Assembly: GCA_014727925.1 (NCBI GenBank)
Contig: WJMN01000034.1
Coordinates: 1 to 33,829, forward strand
Direction: 5' to 3'
Origin: Microcaldota archaeon
GTDB lineage: Archaea; Micrarchaeota; Micrarchaeia; Anstonellales; Bilamarchaeaceae
Length of the DNA: 33,829 nt
Shown: positions 7,217 to 16,393 of the stretch, piece by piece
Position numbering within the stretch: position 1 is the first letter of the stretch
Layout of the letters: each line of letters opens with the position of its first letter
The notes under the pieces: model-generated
The model's input: the letters and a program-made list of their open reading frames with translations, nothing else
Database searches by the model: none
Told to the model about the DNA's origin: nothing
Program-made: the position numbers and the translations under genes

Positions 7217-10200
7217 CTAGCGTTTTTTCTTCTCCTTCATGGCTGCTTTTCCCCTGGCTTTTTTTCCGAGCAGGTAAATTGCGAGTGCACCCAGTATTAC
7301 CAGGATAAGGAAAATCCACAGGTATTCCTGCTGTACTGCCTCCTGTTTTTCAGTTACCGGCTGCTTGGGCTCTTCAACTGAGGGGACTTCTGCTTCACCG
7401 GTAAGCTTGCCAAACTCCTCTGGCTCCTCTTCTGGGGGAATCTCCGGCATTCCTCCTGGCTCTTCTTCAGGCTCCTCTTCTGAGGGCTCGGGCACGGTCT
7501 CCTCTTCTGCAAGCTCAGAAACCTTAAGACGACCCTCCCAGTCCTCGTAGCCTTCTGCTGTGGCATATACTGGATAATTCCCTGCAGGGAGGGTGAAGCA
7601 GCCCCCTCCGGATTCGTCTGTCTCTTTCACAAACCCTGCAATGGAAAGAGTAGCGCCCCCGACAGGGCTTCCCTGCCAGTAAGCAAAAATACAGAACTCA
7701 TCATTTTCCACTGGGGAAAAAGGAAGTTCCATATCAAACTGCCTGAGGGAAATCTCAAAACGCACGGTGTTGGAATCCTTGTATCCCCCCTCAGCTGCAT
7801 ATGCTGAATAAAGCCCGGCAGCAACCGGAGTAAATACTGCCATTCCCTCACCATTTGTGACTACTGAAGTCACCTCTTCTCCCCCAAGTCCAATATGCAC
7901 GCGGGCATCCTCAGTCTCGTGCCCATCAGAAGTAACAGTAAAGAGCACACCATCAAGTGTGTAGCCTGAAGATTCCTCCTCAAGGAGAAGACGGTCCTTT
8001 CCACCGCCCTCTCTTTCATCTTCGGAGGGCTCGTAATCCGTGCTGTTTTCAAACAGGGCAAAGGTGCTAAACGTGCTGTGGTTGTAAAACACCACTGTCC
8101 CTCTGGTTGGGCCAGGGGGGGCAAGAAGAGAAAACATTGTTCCGTTCTGGGTTTGGTTCGCAACCACTGTCCAGGTTCCAGAATCATATTCAAGAATTTC
8201 CAGGTTTGACTGGTTTCGTCCAGCGGCATCTGCGGGAGTGTAATGTATCGCAGTCTGGTTCAGGATTTCCCCTGTGCTGCTATCAATATCAATGAAACGG
8301 TAAAGCGGGTCATAGGTTGCGATTCCCGGGCCGGGCATGCTTGTCCTGCTGTTCAGAGAAAGGTCAATGGGTGTTTCGTTTGTGGTATATGCAAGTGAAA
8401 TGTTGGTGTCACCAAAAGTTGTGTTCTGGATAATTGCCCCGGTAATAGCCGTGATGTTGTCATCATTGGGGAAACTGAATCCCACATCATTTGTGTTTCC
8501 ATCAAGGAATGAGTGCCGAATGATGAATATCCCATAAGGATAAGGTCCCCCACGTGCGAAATCAGAGGAGGGGTTTGACAGTTTTACTCCTACGGAATTA
8601 GAATACGCAGAAACATTCTCCATCCAGGTTGCCCCTGCCCCGAGTATTATTCCGCTTTCTCCATTGTTGTATAATTCGGTGTTCTCAATGGTTGGAGTTG
8701 GGAAACTTGGCACCCGGACAAGTCCGCGAAAAGAAATCCCGTGCCCGGTGTTTCCATAAACTTCGCTGTTGTTTATTACAGAAGCTGTCGTATTGTTGAC
8801 TTTTATTCCGTCCATTCCATTTCCATGGAATCGGCTGTAGGATATGTTTATGTCCATCCTGTCAGCAAAGAGGCCGTATTCGCCATTATTGTAGCAGTCT
8901 ACTAAAACAAATGAATCTGCAGGCGGGGCAGCTGCACCGGAAGCAGATCCAACGCTTATTCCTGAGCCAGTATTGCTGTAAATTGAAACATTTACAAAGA
9001 GCGGGAATGAAAGGTTCTGCCCACCGATTCCATTTCCCCCGTTGCTGTAGATTGAAAGGTCATCAAAAACCAGGTAGGTTGGCGCGGGGGTCATTGCCCC
9101 GTTGTAATTATGCAGGCTGATTCCATTTCCCCCGTTGCTGTAAATCTCAGAATTATTCATCAGCACTCCAACCAGCATTGTCTGGGGCTGCATTGAAATT
9201 CCATCTTCACCATTATTGTAGATGTGCGTGTCGTTGAACAAAACTCCTATTGAGTTGTTTATCCACACTCCTGAATAATCATTATCATGAACGGTTGAGC
9301 CGGTCATTTCAGCTCCTGCAACACCGAGTATAAGTAACCCTACCGGGCTGTCCCTGAACTCCGCATCCCTCAATGTTCCCATTTCAGAATTATTGAAGCT
9401 GCCAGTCATGAAGCTGGTTATGAATGTTCCGGAAAGCCCGACAAAGCTTCCGGCAAACCTGGAATCATTGGTGAGATTTATGCAGAAGCCTATGCCCAAG
9501 GGGTCGCAGATGGCTGAAAGGTTTATGTCCCAGTAGTTCTGGCCCGTATTATACGCCTGAAGGTTTGTTATGTTAGAATGGTTCATCACTACAGGAAGGG
9601 CGCCTATCCAGCCATTTCCATAAGCAGTGATGTCATATGCCTCAGCCGGGCCCTCATCTTCAGGGCCCCATAGTGCAGGGAGGGAAGGGGCGAAGGGTAT
9701 GGATGAAAGATTCTCCAGCCCGGCAACCAGCACAATTCCGCCCATCCCGTTGTCATAAGCTAGGAAGTTCCTTCCGGTGGATGCGTTTCCCAGGATTGTG
9801 CCAATTCCGCTCATCTTGCAGTCGTGTGCAGTGATGTTTTCAACCATGCCGTACGAGACAGAAAGTCCGACGCACCCGGAGAGATTGGTTGCGTTTGCAT
9901 AAGAGCGGCTTGCCTCAATATTCCACACGTTGGTGTTAGGGGCCGGGTCAAAATAGCCCAGGGGCCCATGGACAGAAACAAACCCGTCCGTTCCCGGAGA
10001 ATAAGAACCATAGTCCGCAACCACATCGTGCAGGTCGCAGTCGCTTATGTTCCAGAGGTAAACGGCAAGGGAGGATGTATTGTAAATATTTATGTCTGAA
10101 ACCTCGCAGAGGTTCACCCCCTTCACAAGAATTCCGGTTCCCCTGTCTGTTGCACCTGAGAGGTTTGCCGCTTCAACATCCCGGATTGTGAGGTTGTATG

Positions 10201-10714
10201 AATCCTCAACCTGTATCCCCGTGTCCGCATTGTAGAAATAAAGATTTGATACGCTTATGTTTTCGGAATTAGTAAAGTAGGCGAGCTTTCCGTTTCCCCC
10301 CGTTCCTTCAAAGCCGTCCAGACTGACTCCGTAGGCCTGGTCGAAATAAAGCCCCTCGCTGTTTATTGAAGAAACAGAAATATTGCTTAGGGAGGTGTTG
10401 AATGTGCTGGCGAAATGTATCCCGTTTTCAAACTCCTCTATTGTGCAGTTCTCAATCGTGGTTCCGTTATAGCCGCTGTTATATATCGCAGTTCCCCCTC
10501 CTGCACCTGTGCCGTCTATGTGGTTTCCGTTGCAGGCAAAGGTAATGCTGTTATTTGTAATATTGAAACAGCGGCCCCCCACATTGTCCAGATTAACATT
10601 CAGTATATATGTTTCGCCGGAAGTGCTCAGGTTCTGGCAGCTGTTTAGCGGGGTAAGGGAAAACACAAAGCCCGCTGCCAGGACAAGGAAAAAAAGTGTT
10701 TTGATTTTGGACAT
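7217..10714 (-). CDS. Cell-surface right-handed beta-helix protein with C-terminal membrane anchor
   Basis: This is a 1165-residue secreted protein with an N-terminal signal segment (IKTLFFLVLAAGFVFSL). Residues about 30-770 are repeats of the parallel beta-helix (PbH1/NosD-like) type, seen as recurring Ile/Asn/Gly rungs such as IYSNGGNGI and VYGNTGHGI. Two carboxypeptidase-regulatory-like Ig modules follow (about 905-1070), then a Glu/Pro-rich stalk, one transmembrane helix (1131-1150) and a basic cytoplasmic tail. There are dozens of N-x-S/T sequons, so heavy N-glycosylation is likely. It probably stands on the cell surface and may bind or modify polysaccharide; no catalytic residues are recognisable. 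ATG at 10714 has a TATA-like TTTATAT centred 27 bases upstream. It lies just upstream of glmM on the same strand. Confidence 0.85.
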   Translation of the reverse strand: MSKIKTLFFLVLAAGFVFSLTPLNSCQNLSTSGETYILNVNLDNVGGRCFNITNNSITFACNGNHIDGTGAGGGTAIYNSGYNGTTIENCTIEEFENGIHFASTFNTSLSNISVSSINSEGLYFDQAYGVSLDGFEGTGGNGKLAYFTNSENISVSNLYFYNADTGIQVEDSYNLTIRDVEAANLSGATDRGTGILVKGVNLCEVSDINIYNTSSLAVYLWNISDCDLHDVVADYGSYSPGTDGFVSVHGPLGYFDPAPNTNVWNIEASRSYANATNLSGCVGLSVSYGMVENITAHDCKMSGIGTILGNASTGRNFLAYDNGMGGIVLVAGLENLSSIPFAPSLPALWGPEDEGPAEAYDITAYGNGWIGALPVVMNHSNITNLQAYNTGQNYWDINLSAICDPLGIGFCINLTNDSRFAGSFVGLSGTFITSFMTGSFNNSEMGTLRDAEFRDSPVGLLILGVAGAEMTGSTVHDNDYSGVWINNSIGVLFNDTHIYNNGEDGISMQPQTMLVGVLMNNSEIYSNGGNGISLHNYNGAMTPAPTYLVFDDLSIYSNGGNGIGGQNLSFPLFVNVSIYSNTGSGISVGSASGAAAPPADSFVLVDCYNNGEYGLFADRMDINISYSRFHGNGMDGIKVNNTTASVINNSEVYGNTGHGISFRGLVRVPSFPTPTIENTELYNNGESGIILGAGATWMENVSAYSNSVGVKLSNPSSDFARGGPYPYGIFIIRHSFLDGNTNDVGFSFPNDDNITAITGAIIQNTTFGDTNISLAYTTNETPIDLSLNSRTSMPGPGIATYDPLYRFIDIDSSTGEILNQTAIHYTPADAAGRNQSNLEILEYDSGTWTVVANQTQNGTMFSLLAPPGPTRGTVVFYNHSTFSTFALFENSTDYEPSEDEREGGGKDRLLLEEESSGYTLDGVLFTVTSDGHETEDARVHIGLGGEEVTSVVTNGEGMAVFTPVAAGLYSAYAAEGGYKDSNTVRFEISLRQFDMELPFSPVENDEFCIFAYWQGSPVGGATLSIAGFVKETDESGGGCFTLPAGNYPVYATAEGYEDWEGRLKVSELAEEETVPEPSEEEPEEEPGGMPEIPPEEEPEEFGKLTGEAEVPSVEEPKQPVTEKQEAVQQEYLWIFLILVILGALAIYLLGKKARGKAAMKEKKKR

Positions 10715-10811
10715 AAATAAAGGTAATAATGCAAATAATATAAATATTGTGAGGGCGTGGGGGCAGAGGAGTTTTAATTATATCCAAAGTAAGTAGTTTC
10801 GGGTAATTTTC
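10715..10811. promoter_or_regulatory. Divergent promoter region between the beta-helix surface protein and thrS
   Basis: For the minus-strand gene, TTTATAT (plus coordinates 10738-10744) is centred about 27 bases from its ATG, the distance expected for a leaderless archaeal transcript. For thrS, TTTTAATTATAT (10772-10783) is centred about 34 bases before ATG 10812, implying a very short leader. No inverted-repeat operator was noticed. Confidence 0.55.
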
Positions 10812-12683
10812 ATGAAAGAGCTGATTGTGCACGCAGAAAAAATATCATATGAAGCAACCAAAAAAACAAAGCTTGCAGAAGAGATTCCTGACGAGATGAA
10901 AAAGGGGGAGATGGAAAATGCGCTCTGGGTGAGGATTGCGGTGGAAGAAGGAGACGAAGGAAAAACAGATGAGCTTTCAGAAAAAGCAGTCAGGGATATT
11001 GAGGATGTTGCAGGAAAGGTAGGAACAAAGAAGGTTATGCTGTACCCTTATGCCCATCTGCTGATGGGCTCAACGCCATCCTCGCCAAAGGAGGCAATTT
11101 CACTCATAAAAAAGATGGAGGAAGCTCTTGAGGAGAAGGAGTTTGAAGTGATGCGCTCTCCTTTCGGGTGGTACAAGAAATTCCGGGTTTCCTGCCCTGG
11201 CCACCCCCTAAGCGAACTTTCCCGGGTATTCAGCGCAGAGAAAAAGGATGAAGTCAGCATATCCGAATCTGCAAAGGCAGAGGAAAAGATAGAAAACAGT
11301 TTTCACATACTTGCACCGGGGAAAGGGCTGGTGCCGGTGGAGGAATTTGATTTTTCGGGCCATGAAAACCTAAAGAAATTCGCAACCTATGAAACAAAGA
11401 AAACAAGGGCATACGAGAAGGAGCCCCCGCACATAAAGCTGATGCAGGAGCAGGAACTGGTGGATTATGAAGAAGGGACAGACCCGGGCAACTTCCGCTG
11501 GTACCCAAAGGGGCGGCTCATAAAAAAATTATTGGAAAAATCAATAACCGATTTTTGCGTTGGGTATGGGGCAATGGAAGTTGAAACCCCTATTCTCTAT
11601 GACTATGAACACCCTGCGCTAAAAGCCTACCTTAACAGGTTCCCGGCAAGGCAATACGTAGTCAAAAGCGAGAATAAAGAATTCTTTTTGAGGTTTGCCG
11701 CCTGCTTCGGGCAGTTCCTGATGGCCCAGGACATGGTCTTCAGCCACAGGCAGCTCCCCATGCGCATGTTCGAGCTTACCAAGTACTCTTTCAGGCGGGA
11801 ACAAACAGGTGAGCTTGCCGGGTTAAAGAGGCTCAGGGGCTTCACCATGCCCGATATGCACGCATTCCTCAAGGACATGGACCAGGCAAAAAAAGAGCTT
11901 GAGCAACAGCTTGAAATAAGCATGGACTGGCTGGAAGGAGTAGGGCTGCTCAGTGGGAGCGAAGTAGGCTTCAGAGTGCTCAGGGAGTTTTATGAAGAGA
12001 ACAAAGAATGGTATGCCTCCCTTGTGGAGAAAATAGGGAAGCCCATATTGCTTGAGATTTTTGATGGGAGGTATGCATATTTTATTACCAAATTTGAATT
12101 CAACTTTGTGGATGCGATGGACAAGGCAAGCGCGCTGACCACTGTGCAGATAGATGTGGAAAATGCAGAAACTTATGATATATCCTTCATAGATGAGGAC
12201 GGGGAAAAGAAACGCCCATTGCTGACCCATGCATCAATATCCGGAAGCATAGAGAGAGTAATATATGCTCTTCTTGAAAAAGAGGCAATCAAGATGCAAC
12301 GGGGGGAAAAGGCAATGCTCCCCCTGTGGCTCTGCCCAACGCAGGTAAGGATAATTCCGATCTCAGAAAAGCACCTGGATTTTGCCCGGGAATTGCTTAG
12401 GCAGCTCGGGGAAAGCGTGCGTGCGGACATAGACGATACACAGGAAACCTTGGGAAAGAAGATACGGGGGGCCCAGAAAGAATGGATCCCCTATACTGCA
12501 GTAATCGGGGATAATGAAGTAGAAAGCGGAAAGGTATCGGTTTCAATAAGGGAAACCGGAGAGAAAAAAGAGATGGGCGGAATTGAGCTTAGGAGCATTG
12601 TGGAAGGAAAAACCCAGGGAATGCCCTTTGAAGTTCTGTCTCTCTCAAAAAATCTCAGCAGGCGGCCTAGATTCAGGGGCTAG
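10812..12683 (+). CDS. thrS: Threonyl-tRNA synthetase, archaeal type
   Basis: This 623-residue class II synthetase charges tRNA-Thr. The N-terminal about 140 residues form the archaeal ThrRS editing domain (YPYAHL, FGWYKKF, CPGHPLSELSR), related to D-aminoacyl-tRNA deacylase, which clears Ser-tRNA-Thr. The catalytic domain has motif 2 as FRREQTGEL (from 327) and motif 3 around LTHASISGSIERV. C298, H350 and H473 match the spacing of the three zinc ligands that recognise threonine. The anticodon-binding domain follows (PLWLCPTQVRIIPI to the end). Editing and catalytic parts are in one chain, unlike archaea with split ThrRS genes. Its stop codon overlaps the convergent gene's stop. A TATA-like box precedes ATG 10812. 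Confidence 0.96.
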   Translation: MKELIVHAEKISYEATKKTKLAEEIPDEMKKGEMENALWVRIAVEEGDEGKTDELSEKAVRDIEDVAGKVGTKKVMLYPYAHLLMGSTPSSPKEAISLIKKMEEALEEKEFEVMRSPFGWYKKFRVSCPGHPLSELSRVFSAEKKDEVSISESAKAEEKIENSFHILAPGKGLVPVEEFDFSGHENLKKFATYETKKTRAYEKEPPHIKLMQEQELVDYEEGTDPGNFRWYPKGRLIKKLLEKSITDFCVGYGAMEVETPILYDYEHPALKAYLNRFPARQYVVKSENKEFFLRFAACFGQFLMAQDMVFSHRQLPMRMFELTKYSFRREQTGELAGLKRLRGFTMPDMHAFLKDMDQAKKELEQQLEISMDWLEGVGLLSGSEVGFRVLREFYEENKEWYASLVEKIGKPILLEIFDGRYAYFITKFEFNFVDAMDKASALTTVQIDVENAETYDISFIDEDGEKKRPLLTHASISGSIERVIYALLEKEAIKMQRGEKAMLPLWLCPTQVRIIPISEKHLDFARELLRQLGESVRADIDDTQETLGKKIRGAQKEWIPYTAVIGDNEVESGKVSVSIRETGEKKEMGGIELRSIVEGKTQGMPFEVLSLSKNLSRRPRFRG

Positions 12684-14347
12684 AATGAATCGCTGTCATC
12701 CATTTCGCTGAATGCGGCCTCCAGGTCATCCTGGTTCAAATCAACTAGTGTGCTGCTCCTTGCCCTCCCCTCAAGTCTGCGCAGAACTTCTTCAACATGG
12801 TATTTTATCAGGTGGTCATCATCTGTGCGAAAAGCTGCTATCGTATGGGGGTGGTTCTCCATGTCCTTCCTGTCCATAAAAAGGCTCATCCCAAATATTT
12901 TGTAGAATGTTCCCCCATTGCTTTCTAGGGGGTAATTTGCAAGGAAGTGGTTTATGAACAGTTTCTTTGCCTCACTGTTTTCTCTTAGGAGGTACATGTA
13001 GTCAAGTATTGACTCTAGGGCGTCAAACACGTCATCCTGGTAGCCATACACAAGGCGGCCTGGCCCGGTTGCGGCTTTCTCAAATATTTCCTGGAGGGGA
13101 GTCTCATCACGGAGCCCATCGTGCCTTTCCCGCTGGAGAAGCTGGAAAAACATCTCTGCAGTAAATCCGGCTTCTGAAACAGAATTCTGGAAATCTTTAA
13201 GTTCATCCCTCACAAAGCGCTCAAATCCCTCCACTACTCTTTCGTCTCCCGGCCAGAGGAGTGCTGCCTTCTGAATCCATTTTATCAGGTGTGTAAGGTG
13301 GGCCTCAACCGCAAGCTGGAACACCGGGCCGATATGGCTTGAGGAAAGGGAACTAGGAGACCTGCCCATCTGCTTGGCGGTTCTCTCAATCTTGTCCAGG
13401 TCAGGAAGCTCAAGCCCCACATAAACACCAAGAGCTTCCATCCCGCCAAGCTTCTCATAAGGGCGTGAGATCTCAGGGTGATCAAGTGCGTAGAACAGGT
13501 CCTTTGAACGCCTTTTGCCTAGGACCATGAAGGAAACGCATTTAGCCCATGCATCAAAAAGGCACATTTCCTTGCTTTCATTTTCTTTATAGGAACTAAT
13601 AACTGTGAAAAGAAAATCACGCTCAACTTCTTCAGGAGTCACTACTCCTTTCTTGGAATATTCTTTCCGGTTCTTGTAGCGCCTTATAGCCTCGTCTTTC
13701 ACCATCTTCTCAAAAATATGGCTTATGTCTCCCATTGCAAGGCCTGCAGACTGGATAATGCGCTCTTCCCTCCCCCACTTCCAGCGCCTCTCTGCAACCA
13801 TCTTGTCAATAAGGGAATCAATACCTTCATAATTGGAGGCAAGTATTTCCATTGCATTATCTATGTATTCTTGGAAACGTACCGGTGTCCGGAGTTTCAG
13901 CTCTTCTACCCTGCTCATAACTGTGCTTTCTTTCCTGAATTCAACTCCGGAAAGCGGTTCTTCTGCCCGCCTTTCTTCAGGGGTCATGCTGTCAAATCGC
14001 TCCCTGGTCCGAGCAGTTATCTCTTCCCCTTCCCGGGGCGGATAGCTGGAGGATATCTCTTCAGGGGGAGAACCAGGAAGCAAAGCTGTGCGCCTTTCTC
14101 CCCCTTCCCCCCTAAATTCTCCATCGGGCACCCGAACCCGGGGAATAGGCTGTGGAATCGGTTGTTCCTCGCTTTTGGGCTTTGAAGCAGTAAATGGGGT
14201 TTGGGGTGAAGGGCGCCCCTGGGAAGAGTTAGGGGTCTGCTCACACCTGCGCCCTTCTCTTTCGCGCCTTTCTTTGGCCAGGTCTCCGACAAGAGCGAGA
14301 AAACCTATGGAAACCCTGGGGCCGTTAGAGGAACCTTTTTTTGACAT
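12680..14347 (-). CDS. Unrecognised 555-residue protein, disordered N-terminus and helical body
   Basis: I do not recognise this family. Residues about 1-130 are rich in Pro, Ser, Glu and Arg and look disordered. Residues about 130-520 are predicted from composition to be mostly alpha-helical (for example RFQEYIDNAMEIL, SLIDKMVAERRWKWGREERI, LFINHFLANYPLES), and the C-terminus is acidic (ending DDSDSF). There is no signal peptide, membrane segment, Walker motif or recognisable catalytic motif, so it is probably cytosolic. ATG at 14347 is supported by TTTATAAATATAT (14370-14382) about 28 bases upstream, suggesting leaderless expression as a single gene. It converges on thrS and the two stops overlap. 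Length, intact frame and a promoter argue that it is a real gene despite the lack of recognised homology. Confidence 0.75.
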   Translation of the reverse strand: MSKKGSSNGPRVSIGFLALVGDLAKERREREGRRCEQTPNSSQGRPSPQTPFTASKPKSEEQPIPQPIPRVRVPDGEFRGEGGERRTALLPGSPPEEISSSYPPREGEEITARTRERFDSMTPEERRAEEPLSGVEFRKESTVMSRVEELKLRTPVRFQEYIDNAMEILASNYEGIDSLIDKMVAERRWKWGREERIIQSAGLAMGDISHIFEKMVKDEAIRRYKNRKEYSKKGVVTPEEVERDFLFTVISSYKENESKEMCLFDAWAKCVSFMVLGKRRSKDLFYALDHPEISRPYEKLGGMEALGVYVGLELPDLDKIERTAKQMGRSPSSLSSSHIGPVFQLAVEAHLTHLIKWIQKAALLWPGDERVVEGFERFVRDELKDFQNSVSEAGFTAEMFFQLLQRERHDGLRDETPLQEIFEKAATGPGRLVYGYQDDVFDALESILDYMYLLRENSEAKKLFINHFLANYPLESNGGTFYKIFGMSLFMDRKDMENHPHTIAAFRTDDDHLIKYHVEEVLRRLEGRARSSTLVDLNQDDLEAAFSEMDDSDSF

Positions 14348-14411
14348 GGTGTATTAGGGCGCAGAAAGGTTTATAAATATATCCACAATAAACCACAATT
14401 AAATACAGCCC
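14348..14411 (-). promoter_or_regulatory. TATA-like promoter for the 555-residue gene
   Basis: On the minus strand ATATATTTATAAA lies at 14370-14382, centred about 28 bases before the ATG at 14347. Little other sequence remains before the tpiA stop at 14412. Confidence 0.5.
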
Positions 14412-15071
14412 CTACATGAACTTCTCAAATGGCTTTGCAAGCTTCTGGAGGAATTTTAAGGGCTCATTTGCCTTGACAAAAGCAGATGCAAGCAATACTC
14501 CTGAAGCTCCGAGTGCAAGACCTTTTTCAACATCCTTGGGTGTGCTTACCCCTGCGCCCACCAGTAAGGGGATTTCCGTGCTAACTGAGTGGACTGCATC
14601 AAGGGACTCGGATATCACCTTGGGCTTCTTGCTGGAAATGCTCTTGCCTGAGCCGATCAGTTCAGGCGGCTCTATTGCTATGAAGCTTGGGCGGTATCTC
14701 GCAAACTTTTTGCATTCTTCCGGGCTCTCCGCGCACACAAGAGATTCTAGGTTGAGCTTCTTGAGCCGCTTTACTGCATCTTTAACCAGTTCGGGGCAGC
14801 GCTTTTCAGAATGATTAATCATGGAGCCCTTTATGCGCAGGTCCTTGACTGCCTCGGGAAGTACCTCCCCAGTATGGGAACCCGGCTCAACTGGGCTCAC
14901 ATGCTGGGCAAACACCTCCTTGTTTGCATAGCGGGCACGGGAGAGATGAGTACATGGGGGCACAACCACCACGCGGACCCCCGTGGTCTGCATTGCCTCT
15001 CTCGCTGAATCCACCAGAAGGTCAATCCTCCTGTAAGTTTCCTCGTAATTCTTAAGGTTCAGGACAATCAT
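14412..15071 (-). CDS. tpiA: Triosephosphate isomerase, archaeal short form
   Basis: TIM interconverts dihydroxyacetone phosphate and glyceraldehyde-3-phosphate in glycolysis and gluconeogenesis. The 219-residue chain has the archaeal length (about 220-230, against about 250 in bacteria). N5 and K7 lie in LNLKNY, the catalytic His87 in INHSE, and the catalytic Glu134 in AIEPPELIGSG. The phosphate-binding loop GAGVSTPKDV and LGASGVLLASAF complete the barrel. ATG at 15071 is preceded by a TATA-like TTTTTATAATA (15091-15101) about 25 bases upstream, which fits a leaderless mRNA. The antiporter gene ends 41 bases upstream on the same strand. Confidence 0.95.
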   Translation of the reverse strand: MIVLNLKNYEETYRRIDLLVDSAREAMQTTGVRVVVVPPCTHLSRARYANKEVFAQHVSPVEPGSHTGEVLPEAVKDLRIKGSMINHSEKRCPELVKDAVKRLKKLNLESLVCAESPEECKKFARYRPSFIAIEPPELIGSGKSISSKKPKVISESLDAVHSVSTEIPLLVGAGVSTPKDVEKGLALGASGVLLASAFVKANEPLKFLQKLAKPFEKFM

Positions 15072-15112
15072 GGTGGGGTTTCCACAGCAATATTATAAAA
15101 ACCTCCTGAAGC

Positions 15113-16351
15113 TCAATCTTTTTTCCTCCCATAATACCTGGCGTAGAATGCGCTTCCGATGATTGCTAGTATTGTAGTGACAACAACCATGACCACTATG
15201 ATGTCGCTGAGCAGGGGAATCTCAATTCCCTCTTGTGCAGGGACAAATGCAAGCACTGCGGCAACGTAACCCCTGGGAATCATCACGGTTATGAGACCGC
15301 GATACTGGGAAAAATAAGAGTCCATCCAGGAGAGGACCTGGGAAGATAGCAGCCGGGATACAAGGATGAGTGCGAGGATTCCGCCTATCAGGAACACTGA
15401 AACTGTCTGCAGCAGGGCAGGATTCAGGGTAAGCCCAAGCAGCACGAAAAAGAAGGATGCTATGAAGAAGGTAAAGTCCGTTTCCACTGAATGGATGGAG
15501 TCCAGAACATCCTGAAATGATTTCCTCTCCTCCTTTTTTATGGGCCGCTTTATCAGGTCATATATCTTGTGGTAGTTGCCCAGGAAGAGGCTGAAAGTGA
15601 ATATTGCAATTATTGAGTTTCCCCCGAGGTATGCAGCAATATAGTAGAGGACAAAGCAGAAGCCTATAGTAGAGATATAGTTCAGGGCACGCTCCCGGTT
15701 GAAATCCTTGAGCACCCTCCTCCACAAAAATCCAAATGCAAGCCCGAGAAAAATTGCAACAGAAAGCTCGGAAAATGCTGTTTTCAGCCCCGCCTCCATG
15801 CCAAACCCGCTGACCTTCATGAACTCCACTATAATAAATGTGCCAAGTATCAGGGTGAAATCATTGATTATCGTTTCAAGGAGTATGAGCCTCCGGAGCT
15901 TGTCCCCGACTTTCATCCCTTCAAGAAGGGCCATGGTGGTTATGGTTGTGGTGCCGCTGCAGATGAGCCCCAGGAGCACTGCATGCAGAAGCGGCCATCC
16001 ATAAACATATACCAAAAGGAGAGAAATTAGAATTGTTGTGGAAGCTGCAACCATAAGGGTAAATGCAACTGCTGTTTCCAGTGCAGACTTAAGTGCAGAA
16101 ACATCAAAGCCTATCCCAGCCTCAACAAGGATGGTTACCATGGCAGCAACTGAAACCACCGGAACGAATTCCATCAGGGCTTCCCCTGGCACAACCCCCG
16201 TAAGCGGGCCGAGCACAAGGCCCAGAGAAATTAGCAGCAGCGATTCGGGTATCTGTGTCCTCTGCCGAAAAAGTCGGCCCAGGAAACCAGTGAGGAGGAC
16301 TGCACCAATCATGAGAAAGAAATATTCAATGTCCATTTGTTCCCCGTTCAT
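15113..16351 (-). CDS. Cation/proton antiporter, CPA1-like (Na+/H+ exchanger domain)
   Basis: This integral membrane protein of 412 residues has about 12-13 hydrophobic helices and matches the Na+/H+ exchanger fold. The core carries an Asn-Asp pair, N163-D164 in ETIINDFTLI, which is typical of electroneutral CPA1 exchangers rather than the Asp-Asp of electrogenic ones. A conserved-looking basic segment near the C-terminus (TVMIPRGYVAAVLAF) is also typical. It would exchange Na+ or another cation for H+ across the cytoplasmic membrane; ion specificity cannot be read. ATG at 16351 is given, but ATG at 16336 (MDIEYFF) fits better with the TATA-like TTTAAA at about 16366-16371. No C-terminal regulatory RCK domain is present. 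Confidence 0.88.
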   Translation of the reverse strand: MNGEQMDIEYFFLMIGAVLLTGFLGRLFRQRTQIPESLLLISLGLVLGPLTGVVPGEALMEFVPVVSVAAMVTILVEAGIGFDVSALKSALETAVAFTLMVAASTTILISLLLVYVYGWPLLHAVLLGLICSGTTTITTMALLEGMKVGDKLRRLILLETIINDFTLILGTFIIVEFMKVSGFGMEAGLKTAFSELSVAIFLGLAFGFLWRRVLKDFNRERALNYISTIGFCFVLYYIAAYLGGNSIIAIFTFSLFLGNYHKIYDLIKRPIKKEERKSFQDVLDSIHSVETDFTFFIASFFFVLLGLTLNPALLQTVSVFLIGGILALILVSRLLSSQVLSWMDSYFSQYRGLITVMIPRGYVAAVLAFVPAQEGIEIPLLSDIIVVMVVVTTILAIIGSAFYARYYGRKKD

Positions 16352-16393
16352 TTTCTGTGGGGGGGTTTAAATTGCTTTCCCGGTTTTCCTATG

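Noticed and set aside
13718-14185. 155-codon plus-strand frame
   Set aside because: It is antisense to the 555-residue gene, which has a promoter and a protein-like composition.
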